Assembly: GCA_034437555.1 (NCBI GenBank)
Contig: DAOTTQ010000037.1
Location: 287,875 to 351,874 of the forward strand
Length of the DNA: 64,000 bases
Source: JANWYT01 sp034437555
GTDB taxonomy: Bacteria > Chloroflexota > Anaerolineae > Aggregatilineales > Phototrophicaceae
Direction of reading: 5' to 3'
The position numbers and the translations under genes are program-made. Shown here in pieces: positions 34,297-42,202 of this stretch. The notes under the pieces were generated by a model that saw nothing but the letters and a program-made list of their open reading frames with translations, did no database searches and was not told the origin of the DNA. Within the stretch, counting starts at the first letter, position 1. The number at the start of each line of letters is the position of its first letter.

Positions 34297-35271
34297 ATGA
34301 AAACCTACCGCATTCCACAAACAGATTTAGAAGTCTCACGTTTAGCCTTTGGCACATGGCACATCGGTGGTACATGGGATAGCACGCCCCCCACGCCCGA
34401 AATTCAGGCGCGTACCGATGCCCTCATTCATGCTGCTGTAGAATACGGCATTACACTCATTGACCTTGCCGACATCTATACACGCGGTAAATCAGATAGT
34501 GTGGTCGGCGAAACCCTTAAGAAAACACCCAGCCTACGTGAAAAAGTGGTTTTACAAGAGAAAACTGGCATTGTGCTTTCTGATGAAGTGTATGCAGGCT
34601 CGATGGGGCATTATGATTTTAGCTACGAAAACATCACGACCAAGCTAGAAACCAGCCTCAAACGCCTTAACACCGACTATGTAGACCTCTTGCTTTTACA
34701 CCGCCCCGACCCCCTAGTAGAACCTGAAGAAGTGGCACGCGCCTTTGATGCCCTTCATGCCAGTGGCAAAGTGCGTTACTTTGGCGTAAGCAACCACACG
34801 CCCGCCCAAATTGAACTTTTGAAGAAATATGTGCGCCAACCGCTTGTTGTGAATCAATTAGAGCTAAATTTGCTCCGCAATGACCTCATCAACGATGGCA
34901 TTGTATCTAATACCGACATGGCACACTACACAGGCACACGCGATACTTTAGACTATTGCCGTTTACACGATATGGTCGTACAAGCATGGTCACCTGTGGC
35001 GGGGGGCAGGCTGTTTGTAGAACGCGACGACACCCCCCACAATGTGCGCCAAACAGTGCATCTAATTGCCGAACTCGCCGAAAAACACCAAACCACCCGT
35101 GAAGCCATTGCGTTCGCTTGGTTGTTGCGTCACCCCGCGCCCATTCAGCCCATCATCGGCACAATGAGCGTAGAACGCCTAGCGGATAGTGTGAAAGCGG
35201 ATAGCGTGGAACTTTCGCGTGTTGAGTGGTTTATGCTTTTGGCGGCAGCCAATGGCGCAGGCGTTCCCTAA
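34297..35271 (+). CDS. Aldo/keto reductase, candidate 6-oxo-glucose reductase (SmoB-like)
   Basis: 324 residues, the normal AKR barrel. The catalytic tetrad is complete: Asp56 and Tyr61 (IDLADIYTRG), Lys89 (LQEKTG), His135 (LLLHRPD). FGVSNHT and VNQLELNLL are family motifs, and the whole protein resembles the YdhF group. In the known sulfoquinovose pathway an AKR reduces the aldehyde made by the monooxygenase to glucose with NADPH. ATG at 34297 has AAAAGGA 15 nt upstream; the longer frame would overlap the monooxygenase gene. Confidence 0.86.
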   Translation: MKTYRIPQTDLEVSRLAFGTWHIGGTWDSTPPTPEIQARTDALIHAAVEYGITLIDLADIYTRGKSDSVVGETLKKTPSLREKVVLQEKTGIVLSDEVYAGSMGHYDFSYENITTKLETSLKRLNTDYVDLLLLHRPDPLVEPEEVARAFDALHASGKVRYFGVSNHTPAQIELLKKYVRQPLVVNQLELNLLRNDLINDGIVSNTDMAHYTGTRDTLDYCRLHDMVVQAWSPVAGGRLFVERDDTPHNVRQTVHLIAELAEKHQTTREAIAFAWLLRHPAPIQPIIGTMSVERLADSVKADSVELSRVEWFMLLAAANGAGVP

Positions 35272-35374
35272 ACGTCACTTAAAACTGGGGCAATTCTTGA
35301 TAGGTTGCCCTACACTATCGTTATTTTTATAGATGCGCTGATAACAGAACCCAACGATTAGAAATGATGACACC

Positions 35375-36586
35375 ATGACAAATAATAAAGAACTTCGTCC
35401 ACGCGCTCTTTCTCTTAGCTCACAATTTGGCTACTTGCCCGATTCTGACCGCTACCTTACCGCCCGCCCACAGCCCAAATATCGCTTTAACATCATCGGT
35501 ACAGGCATTATCGGGCAAGAACACATCAATATTACACATCTTGAAGGGCGTGCCACGGTACACGGTATTTATGACCCCAACCCCAGAAGCGTAGAAACCG
35601 CACAAGCCCTTCATGCCCGTTGGTCACAAGAACCGCTTGTCGTTTACGATTCATTAGAGGCAGCGTGCAACGCCCCCGAAGCCGATGCCATTCTTATCTG
35701 TACGCCAAACTACACCCATTTAGAAGTGTTAAAAGTGGTCGTAAAATCGGGCAAGCCCATCTTGCTAGAAAAGCCCATTGCCACCACCGTACAAGATGCG
35801 CTAGAAATTACAAAAATTGCCGAAGCCTACCCCAACGTGTTTCAAATTGGGCTACAGTATCGCTATAAGTCTATTAGCGTAGAAGCCATTCATGAAGTTC
35901 TTAAGCGTCAAACGCTGGGTAACGTTAAGCTCATTAGTATGCAAGAACACCGCATCCCTTTTTTAGATAAAGTAAACCAATGGAACAAGTTCTCTAAGTT
36001 TTCGGGCGATAGCCTCATAGAGAAGTGTTGCCATTACTTTGACCTCATGAACCTTTTTGCCCAATCCAAGCCTGTTCGCGTGTATGGGTCGGGCGGGATG
36101 GCGGTCAACTTCAAAGATTTTGAGTATGAAGGCGAAAAATCCGACATCCTAGACAATGCCTTCGTGATTATTGATTATGCCAATGGCGTGCGCGCCAATT
36201 TTAGCCTGTGCATGTTTGCGCCCATGTTCTATGAAGAACTAATTGTGTGTGGGGATGAAGGGCGTTTAAGAGCATGGGAGCAAAAGACCTATTTGCCTCA
36301 CCAAGACCTTGAGAGCCACATGGAAATTATCTGTGGCGAAAACAAGCCCTCGCGCACCATCCAGCCCGCCTATCCCAAGTGGATAGAAGAAAGTGGTCAT
36401 AATGGCGCGACCTTCTTTGAGCATGTGTACTTTGTAGACAATATTGAAGGCAAGCCCACCAGTACGGCTTCTGCTCGTGAGGGGCTTTGGTCTGTGATTG
36501 TGGCAGCCGCCGCCCAAGAGTCTATTAAACGCGGGCAAGTCGTCATCATTGATGATTACCTTGCCGAATTAAACATTCAACTTTAA
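35375..36586 (+). CDS. Gfo/Idh/MocA-fold protein, candidate NAD+-dependent sulfoquinovosidase (GH188)
   Basis: 403 residues. The dinucleotide-binding motif GTGIIG is at 42-47, EKP at 132-134 (LLEKPIATT), and the catalytic-domain motif EKCCHYFDLM at 216-225 with His220 and Asp223. An extra N-terminal arm of 36 residues precedes the Rossmann core. Most relatives are sugar dehydrogenases, but GH109 and GH188 members use bound NAD+ to cleave glycosides, and GH188 enzymes act on sulfoquinovosides. The locus has an importer and desulfonation enzymes but no GH31 sulfoquinovosidase, so this gene is a good candidate to fill the step. A plain dehydrogenase is the alternative. Confidence 0.82.
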   Translation: MTNNKELRPRALSLSSQFGYLPDSDRYLTARPQPKYRFNIIGTGIIGQEHINITHLEGRATVHGIYDPNPRSVETAQALHARWSQEPLVVYDSLEAACNAPEADAILICTPNYTHLEVLKVVVKSGKPILLEKPIATTVQDALEITKIAEAYPNVFQIGLQYRYKSISVEAIHEVLKRQTLGNVKLISMQEHRIPFLDKVNQWNKFSKFSGDSLIEKCCHYFDLMNLFAQSKPVRVYGSGGMAVNFKDFEYEGEKSDILDNAFVIIDYANGVRANFSLCMFAPMFYEELIVCGDEGRLRAWEQKTYLPHQDLESHMEIICGENKPSRTIQPAYPKWIEESGHNGATFFEHVYFVDNIEGKPTSTASAREGLWSVIVAAAAQESIKRGQVVIIDDYLAELNIQL

Positions 36587-36596
36587 CTGCCCTAAT

Positions 36597-36625
36597 GCCC
36601 TGCATCTGTTGCGTGGGGCTTTTTT
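36597..36625 (+). terminator. Weak terminator between Gfo/Idh/MocA and YeiH genes
   Basis: GCCC and GGGC arms with a 15-nt loop followed by TTTTTT. The stem is short, so read-through to the exporter gene is likely. Confidence 0.4.
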
Positions 36626-36641
36626 CATTTTCGTTAGGTAA

Positions 36642-37640
36642 ATGATGATGCGAACCTTTTCCATGCCCTCACCCGCGCTTTTGTGGGGGTTCTTGCTTGT
36701 TTTTGTGGTGGGGTGCTTGGGATGGTGGCTGGCGCAATACATCCCGTCGCTCGGCAACGTAACACTCGCCATCCTCATCGGCGTGCTGGTGGGCAACGCG
36801 CTTTCCAGCTGGAAAAGTATAGAAGTGGGCGCAAAGTTTGCAGAAAAAGAGATTTTGCCTATTTCTATTGGCTTGCTTGGCGTAGAACTCTTATTAGGCA
36901 GCCTATTGTCTTTGGGCCCCCTTGCTATTGCCGTGATTGCGGTGTCTATTACCACTGCCATGCTGGTGAGTATGCGTGTTGGCAAGTGGCTGGGCTTCTC
37001 ACAGAGCTTTAGCCTAATGATGGGCGCAGGCAACGCTATTTGTGGCTCGTCCGCTGTTGCGTCTACCAGCCTTGCGCTTAAAGCCAATGAATCCGATACC
37101 GGTATCGCCATTGGGGTGGTCAACCTCTTGGGGACAATCGGCATCTTTGCATTGCCATCTCTCATTGGTTTTTTGGCAATGTCTCACTTAGAGGGTGGTT
37201 TACTAATTGGGGGTACGCTTCAAGCATTTGGACAAGCCCTTGCCGCAGGCTTCTCGGTTAGCCCCGAATCGGGGCAAGTGGCAACTGTGGTTAAAATGGG
37301 GCGCGTACTAATGCTGGGACCCGTGGTTATTTTGCTAAGTTTGTGGATGCAATCTAACGCTATGCCCCCCCTAGAAGATGTTCAGGTACGCACGCCACGC
37401 TTCATTTTTGGTTTCTTTGCCATGAGCATTATTGCCAGCTTGCACGTCCTCCCCCAAGAGGTTATTACTAGCATTGCCATGCTTGGTAAGTTTTTGTTGG
37501 TAGTAGCAATGGCAGGCATTGGCATGAGGATACAGTTTAGAACGCTCTTTAGGTCGGGATTAAAGGCATTACTCTTTGGGCTGATTGTTTCTGCGATTCA
37601 GGTCACGGTGACGGTGATTGTCGTCCTACTATTGGCGTAA
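36642..37640 (+). CDS. YeiH family (UPF0324) putative sulfite/sulfate exporter
   Basis: 332 residues with about ten hydrophobic helices and the YeiH family landmarks: ILIGVLVGNALSSW, FAEKEILPISIGLLGVELL, MMGAGNAICGSSAVAST, NLLGTIGIFALP, MAGIGMRIQFRTL. The family is annotated as putative sulfate exporters and occurs in sulfonate degradation clusters. Here it would remove the sulfite (or sulfate) set free by the monooxygenase. Transport direction is not shown by sequence. The gene starts 55 bp after the Gfo/Idh/MocA gene and ends the operon at a strong terminator. Confidence 0.88.
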   Translation: MMMRTFSMPSPALLWGFLLVFVVGCLGWWLAQYIPSLGNVTLAILIGVLVGNALSSWKSIEVGAKFAEKEILPISIGLLGVELLLGSLLSLGPLAIAVIAVSITTAMLVSMRVGKWLGFSQSFSLMMGAGNAICGSSAVASTSLALKANESDTGIAIGVVNLLGTIGIFALPSLIGFLAMSHLEGGLLIGGTLQAFGQALAAGFSVSPESGQVATVVKMGRVLMLGPVVILLSLWMQSNAMPPLEDVQVRTPRFIFGFFAMSIIASLHVLPQEVITSIAMLGKFLLVVAMAGIGMRIQFRTLFRSGLKALLFGLIVSAIQVTVTVIVVLLLA

Positions 37641-37681
37641 GCGCACGCCAAAAACGGATACACCTTTTGTCTTTTCAAAGA

Positions 37682-37704
37682 ACATCCCACGTGGGTGTTT
37701 TTTT
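37682..37704 (+). terminator. Terminator of the desulfonation operon
   Basis: ACATCCC/GGGTGT stem with a 4-nt ACGT loop and seven T residues, about 40 bp after the exporter stop. Confidence 0.85.
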
Positions 37705-37766
37705 GATTCTGACATTTGGGCATATAATAAAAGTTATAACGACTGTAACAGATGAGGTGAGAAGTG

Positions 37767-39422
37767 ATGAAACGCATTATAGTACTCTTGGTTTGTAGTT
37801 TTTTGCTTGCGTCTTGCAATTTAGGAGGGGTGGAGGGTGCTTCTAGTGCTATTATGCCTAGCCCTACACCAGAAAGCATTACCGAAACCGCCACCAACAT
37901 CAGCGAAGCAACCGCCACAACGGTGACACCAAGCAATAGCGCGTGTCCGTCACCTATTATGGAAGCCATTAACACGCTCAAAATTGTATGCCAAAGCACC
38001 CAGCGCAATCAAGTTTGCTATGGCAACCCGCTCATCCAAGCGCAATTTAGCGCGCCCGTCAACTTTGCCAAAACAGGCGATACCGCGCCATTTACCCAGC
38101 TTCAAACTATCGAATTGCTCTCCGACATTGCCAATAACGCCTATGGTATTGTACTCATGCGTTTACAAGCCAATATCCCCGACACACTGCCCGGACAAAA
38201 CGTAACGTTTTTACTGTTTGGTGAAGGTGAACTAAGTAACGGGGGCGCAAACGGGCTTTACTTTAGGGGGGGCATTGGCGAACCCGTATGTAATGACTTG
38301 CCTCATGATGGGCTGTTAGTTCAAACACCCAGTGGGGCTGCTAACGTCACGTTTCTGCTGAATGGCGTGGAAGTGTCTTTAGGGTCTACGGCATATTTTG
38401 AAAACGTGAACGCCAATACTCTGCGCGTTAACGTCATTGAGGGCAACGCCATTTTAAGCGTACAAGGAGAATCGCAAGCCGTGCCTGCGGGGATGCGAAG
38501 CGATGTAACGCTAGACAACAGCGGCATAGCCATCTCTGCGCCCACCATTGCCCAGCCCTATGACATCGCGCCTTTGCGCCCATTGCCCCTAAACGCTTTA
38601 GAACGCACCATCGAAACCGCCCCACCCGGACGCGCCAATGGCACAACAGAGGGAAGTGTGCGTTTACTAGACGAAACGGGCAGGCAGGCGCAGATGTCAT
38701 TTGCCGCCTATGCCCCAAACACCACAACCTACATCAAGGGCGAACTTGGTAATAGCTTGTCCTTACCCGATGGCGCATACGATATTCGTATCGAAACCCG
38801 CCCTGTTACCACTGTGCCTGTGCGCGTGGTAGGCGGCGAAACCATCACCCTAACCATGCCACCCAGTGGCGGAATAGCCCTTGTAGACGCACAAGGCAAC
38901 CTTAGCGATTTTGTGGCGGGTATTTACTTACCAAATACCACGACCTATGTTACGGGTGTTACGAATGGCGAAATGAACATTTTAGAGGGGACTTACGATA
39001 TTCACATCGAAACACGCCCCGTCACCATCCTCGCCATTAAGGTAGCTAGAAATGAAGTCACCACAATACGCATGCCCATAGTGGGTAGACTAGCGTTTAT
39101 AGATGCCAATAAACGCCCCATCAGCAATATCATCACACTATACGAGGCAGGCACAACGCGTCATGTAGATAGCACATCCATTGGTGTGTTCGATAACCTA
39201 CTTGAGGGAACGTATGACGCATGGATAACGCAGGACGATGGCACCGATGACATTCGCCCTGTGCGCGTCATTGGGGGGCAAACCAACACCATCCAAATCA
39301 TAGAAGATGCCACGCCCACACCCTCACGCAATGCACGCGCAACCGCCACACCGATGACTATTCGTCCCTTTACCAATAGCTTCAGCCCCGCCTTTATTCC
39401 CACCGCTACCCCCGGACGATAA
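37767..39422 (+). CDS. Lipoprotein with module shared with the SH3b secreted protein
   Basis: 551 residues. Signal peptide with lipobox LASC (Cys near residue 18), then a Ser/Thr/Pro linker. The module NQVCYG... LQANIPDTLPGQNVTFLLFGEGEL and the module GIGEPVCNDLPHDGLLVQTPSGA... match those in the 21-22.8 kb protein. Three repeated beta units with (Y/T)DI(R/H)IETRPVT(T/I) follow (about 325-480) and a Thr/Pro tail. ATG at 37767 has GAGGTG at 7-nt spacing; a GTG just before it is less well placed. Function unknown; outer-surface location is likely. Confidence 0.82.
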   Translation: MKRIIVLLVCSFLLASCNLGGVEGASSAIMPSPTPESITETATNISEATATTVTPSNSACPSPIMEAINTLKIVCQSTQRNQVCYGNPLIQAQFSAPVNFAKTGDTAPFTQLQTIELLSDIANNAYGIVLMRLQANIPDTLPGQNVTFLLFGEGELSNGGANGLYFRGGIGEPVCNDLPHDGLLVQTPSGAANVTFLLNGVEVSLGSTAYFENVNANTLRVNVIEGNAILSVQGESQAVPAGMRSDVTLDNSGIAISAPTIAQPYDIAPLRPLPLNALERTIETAPPGRANGTTEGSVRLLDETGRQAQMSFAAYAPNTTTYIKGELGNSLSLPDGAYDIRIETRPVTTVPVRVVGGETITLTMPPSGGIALVDAQGNLSDFVAGIYLPNTTTYVTGVTNGEMNILEGTYDIHIETRPVTILAIKVARNEVTTIRMPIVGRLAFIDANKRPISNIITLYEAGTTRHVDSTSIGVFDNLLEGTYDAWITQDDGTDDIRPVRVIGGQTNTIQIIEDATPTPSRNARATATPMTIRPFTNSFSPAFIPTATPGR

Positions 39423-39425
39423 ACA

Positions 39426-39467
39426 ATAAAGGGGCGCATCATTTGACGATACGCCCCTTTATTTTTC
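39426..39467. terminator. Bidirectional terminator
   Basis: ATAAAGGGGCG/CGCCCCTTTAT stem of 11 bp with an inner ATC/GAT pairing and flanking A/T runs, between the convergent lipoprotein and sdhB genes. Confidence 0.85.
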
Positions 39468-39487
39468 ATAGTTTGGCAGAATTTACG

Positions 39488-40249
39488 CTAGCTGTTTACA
39501 ACGCGCTCTACAATTTCGGTTACTTTGATGATGCCTTCTGGCGACCCCTTGCGGATGGCAAGTTTTACTTCACCAATGGCGCGGGTCACTTGAATGTCAC
39601 GGGGGCATGAAGGCGTACAGTTATACACAGTACGGCAGCGCCACACGCCATTAGGCTCACTTAAAATGTTCAAGCGGTCTTGGGCGGCTTGGTCACGAGT
39701 ATCAAAGATAAAGCGATGTGCCTGTACAATTGCAGCGGGTCCCACATACTTACCATTTGCCCAGAACGAAGGGCAGGAGGTGGTACAGCACGCGCACAAA
39801 ATACACTTGGTTGTGTCGTCAAAGCGTTCACGGTCTTCTTGGGTTTGTAGGCGTTCACGACCATCTGCGGGCAAGGGTGTGTCATTGATAAAGAAAGGCA
39901 TCACCGTCTTATAGTGGTCAAAGAAGGGTTCCATGTCCACGACCAAATCTTTAACCACAGGCAAGCCCAAGATAGGCTCTATGGTGACTTTGTTACCCAC
40001 ATCTTGCATCAACACTTTACACGCCAGCGCATTTACGCCGTTAATCCGCATCGCATCACTACCACAAACACCATGTGCGCAAGAACGGCGCAAAGTAAGC
40101 GTGCCGTCTTGTTCCCACTTAATGCGATGAAGCATTTCTAGCAGGCGGTCGGTGGGGTCAATTTCTTTAAGGACAAATTCTTCCCAATGGGGCTTGTCTT
40201 TGCCGGGAATTTCTGGGTTTTGCCGTCTAATTCTAAAAGTAACTTCCAT
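39488..40249 (-). CDS. sdhB: Succinate dehydrogenase/fumarate reductase iron-sulfur subunit
   Basis: 253 residues. The N-terminal 2Fe-2S ferredoxin domain has CAHGVCGSDAMRINGVNALAC; the C-terminal domain has CILCACCTTSCPS for the first cluster and C-T-P-S-C-P for the second. It passes electrons from SdhA to the quinone in the membrane subunit. ATG at 40249 has AAGGA upstream and gives the usual MEVTFRIRR opening; a longer frame to 40303 is not needed. It is the last gene of the minus-strand order sdhCD-sdhA-sdhB. Confidence 0.95.
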   Translation of the reverse strand: MEVTFRIRRQNPEIPGKDKPHWEEFVLKEIDPTDRLLEMLHRIKWEQDGTLTLRRSCAHGVCGSDAMRINGVNALACKVLMQDVGNKVTIEPILGLPVVKDLVVDMEPFFDHYKTVMPFFINDTPLPADGRERLQTQEDRERFDDTTKCILCACCTTSCPSFWANGKYVGPAAIVQAHRFIFDTRDQAAQDRLNILSEPNGVWRCRTVYNCTPSCPRDIQVTRAIGEVKLAIRKGSPEGIIKVTEIVERVVNS

Positions 40250-40310
40250 GATAAACACCGTTCCTTGTTTATTTTTAGGCGTAAGGCTTATTGTATTGGG
40301 CAATTAGAGA

Positions 40311-40335
40311 GGGCGACCTAGCAACGAGGTCGCCC
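40311..40335 (-). other. Stem-loop between sdhA and sdhB
   Basis: GGGCGACCT/AGGTCGCCC perfect 9-bp arms with a 7-nt loop. No T-run follows on the minus strand, so it is more likely an mRNA processing or stability element within the sdh operon. Confidence 0.5.
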
Positions 40336-40349
40336 CAATGCTTTATGAT

Positions 40350-42161
40350 TTAGTAAACGCGTTCTTTGGGTGCAAAGCGTGCGTCTTCGGCGGCAAGGCT
40401 TAGGTCTACTTTTTTCTCGGTATTAATGCGATAGGCGGGTTTTTGCAAGTCACCCTCTTGGTAAATGAGGGTATGTACCAACCATTCGGCATCATTACGC
40501 TTGGCAAAGTCGTCACGGCTGTGCGCCCCGCGTGATTCCTTGCGGTTACGTGCGCTAATAGCTGTCACGGTAGCAAGGTCTAGCAACGCGCCCAGTTCCC
40601 ACGCTTCGATAATGTCCGTATTAAACTTGTGTCCCTTGTCGTCAATCTTGATGTCTGTCAAGAAGCTATGGCGCAGGGCATCCAAGCCATCAACAGCTTC
40701 GGTCATGGTTTCTTCGGTGCGATACACGCCCACATTGTCCATCATCATTTTTTGCATGGCGTTTCTTAGTTCATAAGGCTTGGTTTTGCCTTTGCTGTTG
40801 CGAATGCGTTCAAACTCGGCTTCTACTTCTTTACCCGCATCAGCAGGCAGGTCTGTCCAGCCTAATTGCTTCACATCTTGTGCCACTTGAATACCGCCGA
40901 TACGACCAAACACAATCAGGTCTACAAGGCTATTTGTACCCAAGCGATTTGCACCGTGCACGCTCACACAAGCCACTTCGCCAGCTGCGTACATGCCGGG
41001 CAATACTGTCCAATTTTCATCAGTCACCACTTGCGCCTTAGTATTCGTAGGAATACCACCCATTGCATAGTGTGCGGTGGGTTGGATGGGCATGGGTTCT
41101 TTTACGGGGTCTACGCCTAAGTAAGTACGGCAGAAGTCCAAAATATCGGGCAATTTCTTTTCAACATAGCTGGCATCAATGCGGTCTTCGCGCCCTTCTT
41201 CGGCAAAGTAGCGGTTGACGGTTTCGGGGCGAACATCCAAATAAACGTAGTCCTTGCCCTTAATACCATTACCCTTCTTCACTTCGTCATAGATGGCACG
41301 GCTCACCACATCACGGCTGGCGAGGTCTTTTGCGTTGGGGGCGTATGTTTCCATAAAACGCTCACCCTTGTTATTTAGCAACACGCCACCTTCACCACGC
41401 ACGCCTTCGGTAATCAAAATCCCCATTTTATAAATGCCTGTGGGGTGGAATTGGAAAAATTCCATGTCTTGCAATGGTACGCCACGGCGCAACACAGCAG
41501 CAGCCCCGTCGCCCGTCATACTGTGCGCGTTAGAAGTAACGCTCCAGCAACGTCCCCAGCCACCGCTTGCAAAGAACGTGGCTTTGCCGTGGAAAATATG
41601 GAACTCGCCAGAGCCTAGCTCAATAGCAACCACGCCCACACAAACACCCTTATTCATCAAAACGTCTACAACCTGAAATTCATCAAAGAAGTTCACGTTT
41701 TGCTTAATGCAGTTTTGATATAACGTCTGCAAAATCATGTGTCCAGTGCGGTCTGCGGCATGGCAGGCACGGCGTACCAATTGCTCGCCAAAGTTACGCG
41801 TATGACCGCCAAAACGGCGTTGACTAATGCGTCCTTCAGAGGTGCGGTCAAAGGGCAACCCCATGTGTTCTAGCTCAATAACGGCTTCAACTGCGCCTTC
41901 TGCCAACACTTTAGCAGCGTGTTGGTCTGCCAAGTAATCGCCACCTTTAACAGTGTCATAGGCGTGGTAAAGCGGTTTGTCTTCGTCAAGATTGCCCAGT
42001 GCTGCCCCAATGCCGCCCTGTGCTGCCCCCGTATGAGAGCGTGTAGGATACAGCTTGCTGACAACGGCAACATCAGCACCGCCACGGCTGGCGTAAAGTG
42101 CCGCCATTAAACCCGCGCCGCCTGCCCCTACAATAATCACTTCATGCTTATGAATCTTCAT
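40350..42161 (-). CDS. sdhA: Succinate dehydrogenase/fumarate reductase flavoprotein subunit
   Basis: 603 residues. FAD-binding GAGGAGLMAALYASR near the start, SHTGAAQGGIGAALGN with the His for covalent FAD attachment in the SHTGAAQGG motif, HPTGIY and RGEGG at the active site, and HYAMGGIPTN near residue 365. It oxidises succinate to fumarate at the cytoplasmic face. GAGGAGATAG precedes its ATG. It lies between the fused membrane anchor gene and sdhB. Confidence 0.96.
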   Translation of the reverse strand: MKIHKHEVIIVGAGGAGLMAALYASRGGADVAVVSKLYPTRSHTGAAQGGIGAALGNLDEDKPLYHAYDTVKGGDYLADQHAAKVLAEGAVEAVIELEHMGLPFDRTSEGRISQRRFGGHTRNFGEQLVRRACHAADRTGHMILQTLYQNCIKQNVNFFDEFQVVDVLMNKGVCVGVVAIELGSGEFHIFHGKATFFASGGWGRCWSVTSNAHSMTGDGAAAVLRRGVPLQDMEFFQFHPTGIYKMGILITEGVRGEGGVLLNNKGERFMETYAPNAKDLASRDVVSRAIYDEVKKGNGIKGKDYVYLDVRPETVNRYFAEEGREDRIDASYVEKKLPDILDFCRTYLGVDPVKEPMPIQPTAHYAMGGIPTNTKAQVVTDENWTVLPGMYAAGEVACVSVHGANRLGTNSLVDLIVFGRIGGIQVAQDVKQLGWTDLPADAGKEVEAEFERIRNSKGKTKPYELRNAMQKMMMDNVGVYRTEETMTEAVDGLDALRHSFLTDIKIDDKGHKFNTDIIEAWELGALLDLATVTAISARNRKESRGAHSRDDFAKRNDAEWLVHTLIYQEGDLQKPAYRINTEKKVDLSLAAEDARFAPKERVY

Positions 42162-42202
42162 CTGACCTATCTCCTCAAAAAAACTAACAATACATCCTCA
42201 AC

